NCBI RefSeq assembly: GCF_042649585.1
Contig: NZ_JBHRZM010000005.1
Location: forward strand, 62,001-126,000
Length of the DNA stretch: 64,000 nucleotides
Direction: 5' to 3'
Source: Helicobacter_F equorum
GTDB lineage: Bacteria; Campylobacterota; Campylobacteria; Campylobacterales; Helicobacteraceae
Below, piece by piece: positions 26,891 to 35,758 of the stretch. The position numbers were made by a program, and so were the translations under genes. How positions within the stretch are numbered: the stretch's first letter is position 1; the number at the start of each line of letters is the position of its first letter. Below the pieces are notes generated by a model. It ran no database searches and had not been told where the DNA came from. It saw only the letters and a list, made by a program, of their open reading frames with translations.

Positions 26891-27465
26891 TTATGGTATC
26901 CTAATCTAGATTCATTATGCGTTGCCAAAACAGGGGCAAGAGATTCTAAACGCTCCTTGACGCACGTATGATTATCCAAAAAATCTCGATGTGCGTTAGC
27001 ATTGCAATAATTGCTCACACAAAAAATCCCCAGACAGCCAATCCCAAAATATTGAGCCACTTCCATAACGGAAAAAAACTCCATATTTTCCAACCTCAAT
27101 CCTTGCTCTAAAAATCTCTGTGCCACACTAGAATCTGTAGTAATATAGTTTGAACTATTGACACACAATGTTTCATATGAAACATTACATATCACAGGTT
27201 TTGGTGATGTTTTGTGAGTGATCATGGGTGTATAAGCACCTTGTGTCAAAAAGGCAGATTCAATATGTGTCGCCTCTGAAGCACAAAACATATCCAAAAT
27301 TTTAATCTTTTCATCATATGCCCCAGCACTTCCTACAAAAATAAACTCATCAACCCTTTCTGTAAGGCAAATTTTTGTGAGGTTTATCGCACTCTCTATA
27401 AGACCTACGCCAATAACTCTCGCAAAAGTAAATTCTTCTCCGCGTCCAGCACACACAACCATCAT
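26887..27465 (-). CDS. Nucleoside phosphorylase-like protein (MTAN/MqnB superfamily)
   Basis: A 192-residue protein of the PNP/UDP phosphorylase superfamily: IGVGLIESAINL near the start, FVGSAGAYD, and ENMEFFSVMEVAQ, which holds the ribose-binding Met-Glu pair; near the C-terminus SNYCNANAHRDF resembles the superfamily's catalytic Asp loop but with Asn in its place. It is shorter than MTAN (about 230). It could be a futalosine or nucleoside hydrolase, or a degenerate relative. It lies 7 bp after hisF. Confidence 0.7.
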   Translation of the reverse strand: MMVVCAGRGEEFTFARVIGVGLIESAINLTKICLTERVDEFIFVGSAGAYDEKIKILDMFCASEATHIESAFLTQGAYTPMITHKTSPKPVICNVSYETLCVNSSNYITTDSSVAQRFLEQGLRLENMEFFSVMEVAQYFGIGCLGIFCVSNYCNANAHRDFLDNHTCVKERLESLAPVLATHNESRLGYHK

Positions 27466-27472
27466 AAATTCC

Positions 27473-28243
27473 TTAGATTCTCACACTAACTCCATGGGCT
27501 TGGAGATATGATTTTAATCCAGCAATACCAATTTCACCATAATGAAACACACTCGCTGCAAGTGCTGCATCAGCCCCATACGCAAACACATCTACAAAAT
27601 CTTGCATACATCCAGCACCGCCACTTGCAATAAGTGGCAAAGGCGCTACTGCATTCACTGCCTCGATGCCTGCTTTGTCATAACCTTGTTTTGTCCCATC
27701 GCAATCCATGCTTGTCAGCAAAATTTCTCCAGCACCACGATCATAAATTTCCTTGCACCACTGAAGTAAGTCCCTACCCGTATCTATTCTACCACCATTG
27801 ATAAATACATGCCACAAATGAGATGAACTAGATGGATTAAAAACCTTATAATCTACCGCTACCACAATACATTGCGAACCAAATCGCTTGGCACCCTCTT
27901 GGATAAGTCCAGGATTTTTGAGAGCCGAACTATTAATGCTTACCTTATCACACCCAGCATTGAGGAGGTTATACATATCATCTAGTGATCCAATCCCTCC
28001 ACCTACGCTAAAAGGAATAAAAACTTCCTTGGCAACTTGTTTTACCATTTCAAGAGTCGTGCTACGACCCTCTGCGCTTGCGGTAATATCCAAAAACACT
28101 AATTCATCTGCACCCTTGTCATTATATTTTTTGGCTATTTCTACCGGATCTCCGGCATCTTGTAGGCCCACAAAATTTACACCTTTAACAACACGACCAT
28201 CTTTTACATCCAGACAAGGAATGATCCGCTTTGCAAAATTCAT
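27473..28243 (-). CDS. hisF: Imidazole glycerol phosphate synthase cyclase subunit HisF
   Basis: TIM-barrel subunit that closes the imidazole ring in histidine synthesis, working with the glutaminase HisH. Catalytic Asp in IPCLDVKDGRVVKG and a second in VAVDYKVF, plus the phosphate-binding FSVGGGIGS and ASGGAG. 256 residues, full length. No other his gene is in the window. It starts the hisF - phosphorylase - rlmN - small protein - queH group and faces ksgA. Confidence 0.96.
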   Translation of the reverse strand: MNFAKRIIPCLDVKDGRVVKGVNFVGLQDAGDPVEIAKKYNDKGADELVFLDITASAEGRSTTLEMVKQVAKEVFIPFSVGGGIGSLDDMYNLLNAGCDKVSINSSALKNPGLIQEGAKRFGSQCIVVAVDYKVFNPSSSSHLWHVFINGGRIDTGRDLLQWCKEIYDRGAGEILLTSMDCDGTKQGYDKAGIEAVNAVAPLPLIASGGAGCMQDFVDVFAYGADAALAASVFHYGEIGIAGLKSYLQAHGVSVRI

Positions 28244-28337
28244 AATGCACCTTTAATTATATTTTTGAAAATGTTTCTTTATCAAGGATTTACAATTCTA
28301 AAGCAATTTTATTAGCTAGGATTTTAAGAACTTCTGC

Positions 28338-28343
28338 TACAAT
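28338..28343 (+). promoter_or_regulatory. ksgA -10 box (TACAAT)
   Basis: CTGCTACAATTATAG lies about 25 bases before the ksgA ATG in the 123-bp hisF/ksgA divergent region. Typical of Helicobacter promoters; visual assignment only. Confidence 0.45.
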
Positions 28344-28366
28344 TATAGCATTTTTCAAGGATATTT

Positions 28367-29152
28367 ATGGAAAACTACAAAACCAAAAAACATCTAGGGC
28401 AGAATTTTTTGAAAGATTTTTCCTATATCCAGCAAATCACCGAATCTATTCCCAAACTCCCCTATCAACTCGTGGAGATCGGGATTGGCTTGGGTGATTT
28501 GACACAAGAGTTAGCCAAGAGAGATTCTCTAAAAGCCTATGAAGTCGATCCTGACTTATGTTCTTTGTTTTATAAAAATTTTGCCCCCCTTATTGCGAGC
28601 AAAAAGGTGAAGCTGATACAAAAAGATGTGCTAGAAATCCAGCAAGACAAAGGGTGGCTGCACCCCAGTGATTATGTGCTTATTTCAAACCTTCCTTACT
28701 ATATCGCTACACCCATTATTTTGCGTTTATTGCGGGATAGTGTATGCAAATATCTTGTCGTGATGACTCAAAAAGAAGTTGCGCAAAAATTTTGTGCACA
28801 CACACAAGAAAGTCCATTTTGTGCATTGAGCGTATTAGCACAGACCTTTGGTAAGCCACAAATGCTTTTTGATGTGCCAAACACTGCCTTTGAGCCTGCA
28901 CCAAAAATCACTTCCAGTGTATTTTGTATTGATAAAACACAAAATACTGCACAAGGGGATTATAAATTTGAAGAGTTTTTAAAAATAGCATTTTGCGCAC
29001 CGCGTAAAAAACTAGCCAAAAATTTACAAAAAGCTTTTACAGATACTGCCTCTCTCTTACATACTCTCCAGATTCAAAGCGATGCTAGACCACATGAAAT
29101 CAGCACGCAAGATTATCACCGCATATACCAACACATTACAAAAGGAGTTTAA
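28367..29152 (+). CDS. rsmA: 16S rRNA dimethyladenosine transferase KsgA
   Basis: Dimethylates two adjacent adenosines near the 3' end of 16S rRNA. The 261-residue protein has KKHLGQNFL, the SAM-binding VEIGIGLGDLT, the catalytic NLPYYIATPI and a C-terminal helical domain. ATG at 28367 with CAAGGATATTT before it. The stop is two bases before the rnj start, so they form one operon with kdsD. Confidence 0.96.
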   Translation: MENYKTKKHLGQNFLKDFSYIQQITESIPKLPYQLVEIGIGLGDLTQELAKRDSLKAYEVDPDLCSLFYKNFAPLIASKKVKLIQKDVLEIQQDKGWLHPSDYVLISNLPYYIATPIILRLLRDSVCKYLVVMTQKEVAQKFCAHTQESPFCALSVLAQTFGKPQMLFDVPNTAFEPAPKITSSVFCIDKTQNTAQGDYKFEEFLKIAFCAPRKKLAKNLQKAFTDTASLLHTLQIQSDARPHEISTQDYHRIYQHITKGV

Positions 29153-29154
29153 TT

Positions 29155-31299
29155 ATGGAAGACAACAACACACCTCAACAAGTACCACAAGATCAAAAAA
29201 CACAAACATCAAAAGAAAGCAGATTCAAATCTTTTACAAAAAAGTTCCGTCGTAAGATTAGTGATGAGACAGATGATAGCACACAAGAATCTGGCGCAAA
29301 ATATCCTACACATACAGATTCTATCCAAAACACAATTCCTACAAGCGAATATTCACAAAAATCCTCTACTCACAATAAATTTGGATCAACACAAGGTAGC
29401 CAAACTAGAGATTCACACTATGCACAAAAAGATAAAAATTTTAAAGGGCGACAATGGAGTGGGAAAAATCCACATGCCAAAAATCGCACAGATGACAAAG
29501 ATGTCGTAGAAAATGGTGTCCGTAGTGTGAAAAATCCACACGAAAAAGATAATCTTAGTCTGCACAAAGATTTGCGCCGTGGTGTAGAAGCAAACACAAA
29601 AATCCAACGTGAAAGCCTCAATGCTCATGCAAAACTCAATCTCAACACAAAAGCAAGTGTGCGCATAACCCCTCTTGGGGGATTAGGAGAAATTGGAGGC
29701 AATATCACCGTGCTAGAAACACAAAATAGTGCGATTATCATTGATGTGGGCATGAGCTTCCCTGATGAGACAATGCATGGAGTAGACATTCTCATTCCAG
29801 ATTTTAGCTATATCCATGCTATTAAAGACAAAATTGCAGGGGTAATCATCACTCATGCGCACGAAGATCATATCGGTGCAGTACCTTATCTCTATAAACA
29901 ACTACAATTCCCACTCTATGGGACACCATTACCACTTGGTATGATTGGTAGCAAATTTGATGAACACGGACTTAAAAAATACCGCTCATACTTCAAAATA
30001 GTGCAAAAGCGCCAACCTATCAAAATTGGCGAATTTGAAATTGAGTGGATTAATATTACACACTCTATTATTGATGCTTCAGCTCTTGCTATCAAAACAG
30101 AAGCTGGGACAATCATTCACACAGGAGATTTTAAAATCGATCATACCCCAATTGATAATATGCCTACAGATTTACACAGACTAGCACACTATGGAGAAGA
30201 AGGTGTAATGTTGCTCCTTAGCGATTCAACAAACTCTCATCGCAGTGGCACTACGCCAAGTGAAGCGAGTGTAGGACCGACATTTGACACGCTTTTTCAA
30301 CAAGCTAAAGGACGCGTCATTATGAGCACCTTTAGCTCAAATATCCATCGCGTATATCAAGCAATCAACTATGGTCGCCTTTATAATCGCAAAGTCGCAG
30401 TGATTGGAAGATCTATGGAAAAAAATCTAGAGATAGCGCGTGAGCTTGGCTATATTGAAATTCCCCAAAATATCTTTATCGAAGCACACGAGGTAGAAAA
30501 ATACCCAGACAATGAGGTGCTTATTGTTACCACAGGTTCTCAAGGTGAAACGATGAGCGCGCTCTATCGTATGGCAACAGATGAACATCGCCATATTAAA
30601 ATCAAGCCTAGCGATATGGTTATTATCTCTGCCAAAGCCATTCCGGGCAATGAAGGATCTGTCTCAACAGTGTTAAATTTCCTTATGAAAGCAGGAGCAA
30701 GGGTTGTCTACCAAGATTTCAGTGAGATTCATGTTAGCGGGCACGCGGCACAAGAAGAACAAAAGCTTATGTTACGCCTTATTAAACCAAAATTCTTCCT
30801 CCCAGTCCATGGAGAATACAATCACATCGCCAAGCACAAAGAAACCGCTATCAAATGTGGCGTGCTAGAGAAAAATATACTGCTTATGGAAGATGGCGAT
30901 CAAATCGAAGTCAATCCAAACTATATGCGCAAAGTCCGCAGTGTCAAAAATGGCAAAATCTTTATTGATAATCAAATCAATCGACAAGTGGATACAGACA
31001 TAGTTGATGATAGACAAATACTTGCTAATGAGGGAATTGTCATCGTGTTTATGCAAGTAAGTAAAGATCGTAAAATCATTGATTCTAAAATCGCGAGCTA
31101 TGGACTAGTAGCCAACAAAGAGGATAAGGGATTTGAGAAAGAAATGAATGAAGTCTTGGAGCTTGTTGTCAAAAATTACAAAAAGGAGCATTTTAACGCC
31201 AAAACCATAGAGCACGAAATCCAAGGAGCATTTAAAAAGCATATATTCAAAAAGGTCAAAAAATATCCAACCATAGAAGCTATGGTGTATGTCCTATAG
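29155..31299 (+). CDS. rnj: Ribonuclease J
   Basis: Metallo-beta-lactamase nuclease with endo- and 5'-3' exoribonuclease activity, the main mRNA-decay enzyme of these bacteria. Residues 1 to about 165 are a hydrophilic, Ser/Thr/Lys/Gln-rich low-complexity tail; the core then has ITHAHEDHIGA, a later HTGDFKID and the C-terminal VSGHAAQEE and PVHGEY motifs of the beta-CASP fold. The 714-residue length, with its disordered N-terminus, is the form known in Helicobacter, where the tail helps bind partners. Confidence 0.95.
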   Translation: MEDNNTPQQVPQDQKTQTSKESRFKSFTKKFRRKISDETDDSTQESGAKYPTHTDSIQNTIPTSEYSQKSSTHNKFGSTQGSQTRDSHYAQKDKNFKGRQWSGKNPHAKNRTDDKDVVENGVRSVKNPHEKDNLSLHKDLRRGVEANTKIQRESLNAHAKLNLNTKASVRITPLGGLGEIGGNITVLETQNSAIIIDVGMSFPDETMHGVDILIPDFSYIHAIKDKIAGVIITHAHEDHIGAVPYLYKQLQFPLYGTPLPLGMIGSKFDEHGLKKYRSYFKIVQKRQPIKIGEFEIEWINITHSIIDASALAIKTEAGTIIHTGDFKIDHTPIDNMPTDLHRLAHYGEEGVMLLLSDSTNSHRSGTTPSEASVGPTFDTLFQQAKGRVIMSTFSSNIHRVYQAINYGRLYNRKVAVIGRSMEKNLEIARELGYIEIPQNIFIEAHEVEKYPDNEVLIVTTGSQGETMSALYRMATDEHRHIKIKPSDMVIISAKAIPGNEGSVSTVLNFLMKAGARVVYQDFSEIHVSGHAAQEEQKLMLRLIKPKFFLPVHGEYNHIAKHKETAIKCGVLEKNILLMEDGDQIEVNPNYMRKVRSVKNGKIFIDNQINRQVDTDIVDDRQILANEGIVIVFMQVSKDRKIIDSKIASYGLVANKEDKGFEKEMNEVLELVVKNYKKEHFNAKTIEHEIQGAFKKHIFKKVKKYPTIEAMVYVL

Positions 31300-31308
31300 G
31301 AAAGCAAT

Positions 31309-32286
31309 ATGTCAGAAACAAATCAATATCTACAAATCGCCACGGAGGTTTTGCACACAGAATCTCAAGCATTGCTAGATTCTGCTAGTCGGCTAGATTC
31401 ACAAAAACTCTACCAGATTATCCGCACTATTGCAGAATCTAAGGGAAAACTAGTGGTTATGGGCGTGGGCAAAAGCGGACATATAGGAGCAAAAATTGCC
31501 GCTACTCTCTCTAGCACAGGTACTCCTAGCTTTTTTCTCCACCCTACAGAGGCTATGCATGGCGATCTAGGTGTGATACAACACGATGATGTTATCCTTG
31601 CAATAAGCTATAGCGGTGAGAGCGAGGAGCTACTCAATGTTTTGCCTCACATTAAGCGCTTTGGTAATACCCTCATCACTATGAGTAAAAACGCACAATC
31701 TAGTCTTTCAAAAATGAGTGATTTGTTTCTTGATATTTTTGTGCAAAAAGAAGCTTGTCCACTCAATGTCGCACCCACAACCTCAACCACTCTTACGCTT
31801 GCACTTGGCGATGTATTGGCTGTGTGTCTTATGCACTATAGAGGCTTCACACACGAAAACTTTGCATCATTCCACCCCGGTGGTAACTTAGGAAAAAGGC
31901 TTTTTGTTAAACTAAAAGACTTAATGCAAACCACAAACCTCCCTATTGTAGATTCGCACACAACACTCAAAGAATGTATCCCCCTTATGAGTGAAGCGAG
32001 ATTGGGCAATCTCCTTATTACGCACAAAAATAAGCTCATAGCGATTTTGAGCGATGGTGATTTGCGAAGGGCGTTGCTAAGAGAGGATTTTAGCCTAGAA
32101 GATGCGGTGCTAAAATATGCTACCAAAAATCCAAAGACCTGCAATACCCCTGATATGCTTGCCTTTGATGCCCTAAAACTTATTGAAGAAAACAAGATTC
32201 AAATTCTTGTCATCACAGATAAGCAGGATTCAATACAAGGTGTTATACACTTACATACGCTAATCACCGCCGGAATCAAATCATAA
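31309..32286 (+). CDS. kdsD: D-arabinose 5-phosphate isomerase KdsD (KpsF/GutQ family)
   Basis: Converts ribulose-5-phosphate to arabinose-5-phosphate for KDO of the LPS core. The 325-residue protein has an N-terminal SIS sugar-isomerase domain (GVGKSGHIGAKIA, SYSGESEEL, and the AMHGDLG active-site region) and two C-terminal CBS domains. ATG at 31309 after AGGAAAGCAAT, 9 bp after rnj. Confidence 0.93.
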   Translation: MSETNQYLQIATEVLHTESQALLDSASRLDSQKLYQIIRTIAESKGKLVVMGVGKSGHIGAKIAATLSSTGTPSFFLHPTEAMHGDLGVIQHDDVILAISYSGESEELLNVLPHIKRFGNTLITMSKNAQSSLSKMSDLFLDIFVQKEACPLNVAPTTSTTLTLALGDVLAVCLMHYRGFTHENFASFHPGGNLGKRLFVKLKDLMQTTNLPIVDSHTTLKECIPLMSEARLGNLLITHKNKLIAILSDGDLRRALLREDFSLEDAVLKYATKNPKTCNTPDMLAFDALKLIEENKIQILVITDKQDSIQGVIHLHTLITAGIKS

Positions 32287-32297
32287 AGGAGTAGGCT

Positions 32298-32537
32298 ATG
32301 TTTGAACGCATTGATAGTATCTTTAGAAATATCGAGGATATACGAGATGACATCAATATCTTGCTAGGCATGGCAAAAATCTCCATGCTTGATTATATTA
32401 TGATTAAGCGTGGATCACAGGATATGCCAGAAACCCTAAATTTTACTCTACTCTCACAAATCGATGTAGAAGTCCAAAAGCTTAAGGCGGAAATAGATTC
32501 TCTTAACAAACTTAAGCGTGAAATGCTAATCTTTTAG
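32298..32537 (+). CDS. Small coiled-coil protein (79 aa)
   Basis: A 79-residue protein with a hydrophilic N-terminus (MFERIDSIFRNIEDIRDD) and a C-terminal coiled coil (QKLKAEIDSLNKLKREM). AAAGGAGTAGGCT precedes the ATG, 11 bp after kdsD. No family recognised; a conserved small Helicobacter protein is likely. Confidence 0.65.
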   Translation: MFERIDSIFRNIEDIRDDINILLGMAKISMLDYIMIKRGSQDMPETLNFTLLSQIDVEVQKLKAEIDSLNKLKREMLIF

Positions 32538-32609
32538 AACAAAACAAACATAAAAAACATAATATAAATTGGCTAAGAGGCTTCAATACAAGCACAAGAA
32601 ACATATAAC

Positions 32610-33326
32610 ATATAAAAAGGCTATTGAAGTGTGGAGCTATCTATTATGGTTATAACTCTGTCAAATGGGCATATATAAGTACTACCCACTAAAATATGAT
32701 CCAAATAAGACAAAGCCACAAAAGATATACACTATTATGAACTCCCGAGTGATATTTGCAAGGGAAATATAATAGAATTTAATGTTAAAAAATACCTACA
32801 ACAAGCTCACAGCAATCGCTATCAAATCAACCAAACCCTAGAAATGATGCTCCCAATTACTCCAATACCTTACACAAGGGGATTATGCTTTAGTTATCTT
32901 TGCTTATAAAGTAAAGAATTATACACCTACACCAAGCTAGATTATAAACCTCCTTTATCCCTTAGATTCGATGGCAAGGAATTAATGATAATAGAATGAG
33001 GAGAAGTGAAAAGAGAAAGCAGATTCTAAATATTTGATGCAGATTCTAAATATTTGATAAGGAAAATGTAACACATTACAGAATCTATTCCAAAGAATAT
33101 AATGTTATAGATATAGAAAGACATTTATAAATCTAATCATCTAAAAGAACAAGGTACTTTAGAATCTATAAGCAAGATACTTCTTTACCTCAAGGAAGCT
33201 ATTGTCTTTATATCAAAGATATAGAAATCTCCAAAGATTCAAACAAATTTTTACGCAAGAACTAGAGGGTATAAAGCTCTAAATATCTATACCTTAGATA
33301 CACATACTCAATATAAACTCTCTTAA
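32610..33326 (+). pseudogene. Decayed coding region with in-frame stops and one tandem duplication
   Basis: This 700-bp stretch has no intact gene, but one frame from about 32709 to 33326 reads as protein for about 200 codons and is broken by stops (first TAA near 32907, then TGA, TAA and more). Protein-like runs include YYELPSDICKGNIIEFNV, TLEMMLPITPIPYTRGLCF, LSLRFDGKELMIIE, SNHLKEQGTLESISKILL and YKALNIYTLDTHTQYKL. An upstream piece (KYYPLKYDPNKTKPQKIY) is in another frame. A perfect 20-bp tandem duplication shifts the frame inside it; in the shifted frame VTHYRIYSKEYNVIDIE follows. I do not recognise the family. Confidence 0.7.
33019..33058 (+). repeat. Perfect 20-bp tandem duplication
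   Basis: The 20-bp unit beginning GCAGATTCTAAATATTT is present twice in a row (33019-33038, 33039-33058). Taking one copy out restores the downstream frame to the one used upstream, so the duplication looks like one of the inactivating lesions of the decayed gene. Confidence 0.85.
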
Positions 33327-33332
33327 AAACAA

Positions 33333-33962
33333 CTAGCTATACAAAATATGCCATATTGCATAAAACAAATATGCACTAAAAAATGCAAACAATACACCAC
33401 AAAGCCTATCTATCCACATAAGCATTTTTTGCGTGAGGTAAGTCCTAAGTGCATTTCCTAACACAATCACACCCAAAAATGGCAAACTCAATGCACAAAA
33501 AAGCACCATAATACGCTCCCCCAAATCTACCTCCATAAAAGGAACAATAATCGTGGCAAAAAATAGTAATGCCTTAGGATTAGAAAGATTAATACCCAAC
33601 GCCTTGAAATATAATCCCAACAAAGTCCGAAAATCCTTATCTTGTGGGCGTTGATTAATTTGTGTTATCGCACCCTCACAATTTACATTTACCAACAACA
33701 CATACGCGAGATACGCCAAATAAACACCACCCACAAACATAAGGGCAATCTGTACAAATACATTGCCAAAAACATAACTAAGTCCCAAATACAAAGCACT
33801 CATAAACACAACCCAGCCACTTGCGATACCCAAAAATGCGACAAAAGCCGCTCGTATCCCTAAACATAAGCTTGTCTGTAAAACAAGTAAAATATCAGGA
33901 CCAGGTGTCAATGCCCCCACAAAACCTATAACAAAAATTCCAAACAATCCAAAATGTTCCAT
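33333..33962 (-). CDS. LysE/RhtB-family amino-acid exporter
   Basis: A 209-residue inner-membrane protein of the LysE family, with about six helices. The family N-terminal signature is present: FVIGFVGALTPGPDILLVLQ, and a central NLSNPKALLFF. It probably exports an amino acid or derivative; the substrate is not known. The start is the ATG at 33962, preceded by CAAGGAAATAAATAT; an upstream in-frame start would overlap the preceding gene. The start is 4 bp after that gene's stop. Confidence 0.85.
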   Translation of the reverse strand: MEHFGLFGIFVIGFVGALTPGPDILLVLQTSLCLGIRAAFVAFLGIASGWVVFMSALYLGLSYVFGNVFVQIALMFVGGVYLAYLAYVLLVNVNCEGAITQINQRPQDKDFRTLLGLYFKALGINLSNPKALLFFATIIVPFMEVDLGERIMVLFCALSLPFLGVIVLGNALRTYLTQKMLMWIDRLCGVLFAFFSAYLFYAIWHILYS

Positions 33963-33966
33963 ATAT

Positions 33967-34815
33967 TTATTTCCTTGATAGCCTTCTTTTGCTCTGCTTT
34001 GCATAAAATGTCCGCAGAGATTCTAATTCCATAATACTAAAACCCGCTTGTAATCTCGCATCAACATTGAGAATCCTTCCTGCAAGGCTAAAATGCTCAA
34101 ATCTTTCACATAACGTAACAAAAGGCTGTGGGGTAAGCATATCTTTTTGGGCATACCTCCACCATATATCTCCTTTTTGCACATGACCCACCTCATCACG
34201 CAAAATAATCTCAAATACTTCTGTAATCTTAGATTTAAGTGGGAGGTTTGTTTGCATAAGTTTTTGCAATACAAAAGGATTGGCATCCAAACCCTTTGCT
34301 TCCAACCCACGATGCACCACTCCCATACGCCACTCCAAACTTGTCTGTGTCGCCTGCATTGCCTCAAAAAGTGTGCTATGCACAGGAAACGCACCATATA
34401 CAGAATCTAGCTCACCTAAAAGCTCCTCCAAAAGCCCAAAATGCTTCAACTCCTCATCTGCCACGCTAAGCCAATCCATATAAAATGCCAAAGGCATATC
34501 CCTAAAACGATAACAAGCATCAAGTGCCAAAATAATCGCACTAGCTTCTATGTGGGTTACAGAGTGCAAGATCTTCGCCAAAGCAAGTTTAGATTTAGCA
34601 TGATTTGGGCGGCGAATCTTAAGTGCGGAGGTATTATTATCGTGCATAATCCACAAGCTCTCTAAATCCGAACTTGGGCGCACACAAATATTCGATGTAA
34701 AATCTACACATCCTCGTTTGACATCATCATAAAAGGGCACAAATTTTTCTCGTATTTGAGTAAAACTTGTGCTTTGTAGTATATCCTCTAATGCTTCAAA
34801 AAACGCCACTTTCAT
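33967..34815 (-). CDS. DUF455 ferritin-like domain protein
   Basis: A 282-residue cytoplasmic protein of the DUF455 (COG2833) family with a ferritin-like helical fold. Likely metal ligands are seen in THIEASAIILALDACY, SVADEELKHF and LRDEVGHVQKGD (Glu-x-x-His type pairs). Function is not established. The ATG at 34815 begins MKVAFFEALEDIL; the longer frame extending to 35019 has a non-family N-terminus and overlaps the divergent methyltransferase gene. No ribosome-binding site is seen, and a TATAAT lies about eight bases before the ATG (see findings). Confidence 0.8.
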   Translation of the reverse strand: MKVAFFEALEDILQSTSFTQIREKFVPFYDDVKRGCVDFTSNICVRPSSDLESLWIMHDNNTSALKIRRPNHAKSKLALAKILHSVTHIEASAIILALDACYRFRDMPLAFYMDWLSVADEELKHFGLLEELLGELDSVYGAFPVHSTLFEAMQATQTSLEWRMGVVHRGLEAKGLDANPFVLQKLMQTNLPLKSKITEVFEIILRDEVGHVQKGDIWWRYAQKDMLTPQPFVTLCERFEHFSLAGRILNVDARLQAGFSIMELESLRTFYAKQSKRRLSRK

Positions 34816-34822
34816 AGGCAAA

Positions 34823-34828
34823 ATTATA
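34823..34828 (-). promoter_or_regulatory. TATAAT -10 box just before DUF455 start
   Basis: CGCTATAATTTTGCCT then ATG on the minus strand. With the usual 6-8 bases between -10 and the start point, transcription would begin at or next to the ATG, so the message may be leaderless. Confidence 0.45.
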
Positions 34829-34839
34829 GCGATTTTTAG

Positions 34840-34845
34840 TATAAT
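34840..34845 (+). promoter_or_regulatory. TATAAT -10 box for phase-variable methyltransferase
   Basis: TTAGTATAATCTC lies about 50 bases before the ATG at 34897. It is divergent from the DUF455 promoter and only about a dozen bases away from it. Confidence 0.45.
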
Positions 34846-34896
34846 CTCTCCAAAATTAAAAAGGCTAAAAATTCTTACAATGACTGAGGAGCGTTT

Positions 34897-35707
34897 ATGC
34901 AATGCAAAATTTGTTCGAGTCCGGTAGAAAAGGTATTTGAAACTGAGATTCTTCAAAAATACCAAGAAGGATTTTATAAATGCCAATCCTGTGGATTTCT
35001 CGGGGTAGGTGAGGCACATTGGCTATCTGAAGCCTACACAAATGCTATAAACGCTTCTGATACGGGAATTGTGGCTAGAAATCTCTCACTATACAAAATA
35101 GTTAGTCTTATTGCCTATAATATCTTTGGTTTCCGATCCAAAAACGTAATTGGGGGGGGGGGCAAGCACACTTGTTGATTTTGGGGGCGGCACTGGGTTG
35201 CTTGTTCGTCTCTTGCGTGATGTTGGCATTGAAGCATTTTGGCAAGATGAATATTGTCAAAATATTTTTGCACGTGGATTTGAATGGGATTGCAACACAA
35301 AGCCAACGCTATTAACGAGTTTTGAAGTTTTTGAACATCTTCCAAATCCTATGGAGCAAATCTCTGCCATGTTTGCCGTATGTCCTAATATATTGTTTAC
35401 TACAGAATTACTTCCCTGCCCTATTCCTCAATATAATGGCAAGGATACTTGGTGGTACTATGGTTTTAAACACGGACAACATATTAGTTTCTACACAAAA
35501 CAAACTCTCGAATATATAGCCAAACAAAAAGGTGTGTTCCTATCCTCATATAGAGGCATTCATTTATTTAGTCAATACAAAGTTAATCCTGTATTGTTTG
35601 CCACACTCATACGCTTTGCCAACAAAGGATCATTTTGGATTCTCAAACATTTTTTACAAAGCAAAACGCTTAGCGATCATCAACTCCTCTCTGCCACTCT
35701 ACCCTAA
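34897..35707 (+). CDS. SAM-dependent methyltransferase with N-terminal zinc domain, phase-variable, frame interrupted by G11
   Basis: Predicted class I methyltransferase, probably acting on a surface sugar. The N-terminus has a zinc-ribbon pair (CKIC near residue 3, CQSC near 29), as in methyltransferases that act on nucleotide-linked or glycan sugars. The frame from the ATG at 34897 (GAGGAGCGTTT before it) runs 85 codons into G11 at 35152-35162 and ends at 35178. The other frame carries on with VDFGGGTGLLVRLLRDVG (SAM motif I) and later EVFEHLPNPME. Losing one G, or gaining two, gives a 269-residue protein reading NVIGGGASTLVDF. The frame stops at 35178 as sequenced, so the gene is OFF. A homopolymer sequencing error cannot be ruled out. 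Confidence 0.85.
35152..35162 (+). repeat. Poly-G (11) phase-variation tract in methyltransferase gene
   Basis: Eleven consecutive G in the coding strand, directly before the SAM-binding motif. Same length and same required change (10 or 13 G for the open frame) as the tract at 2468-2478. Confidence 0.85.
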
Positions 35708-35722
35708 TTAACAAACTTTGAC

Positions 35723-35728
35723 TACAAT
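35723..35728 (+). promoter_or_regulatory. -10 box (TACAAT) before rhodanese gene
   Basis: TTGACTACAATACCC is about 30 bases before the ATG at 35759; no other promoter lies in the 51-bp gap. Confidence 0.4.
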
Positions 35729-35758
35729 ACCCACGAATTACTCAGGTGGAGAATCTTC

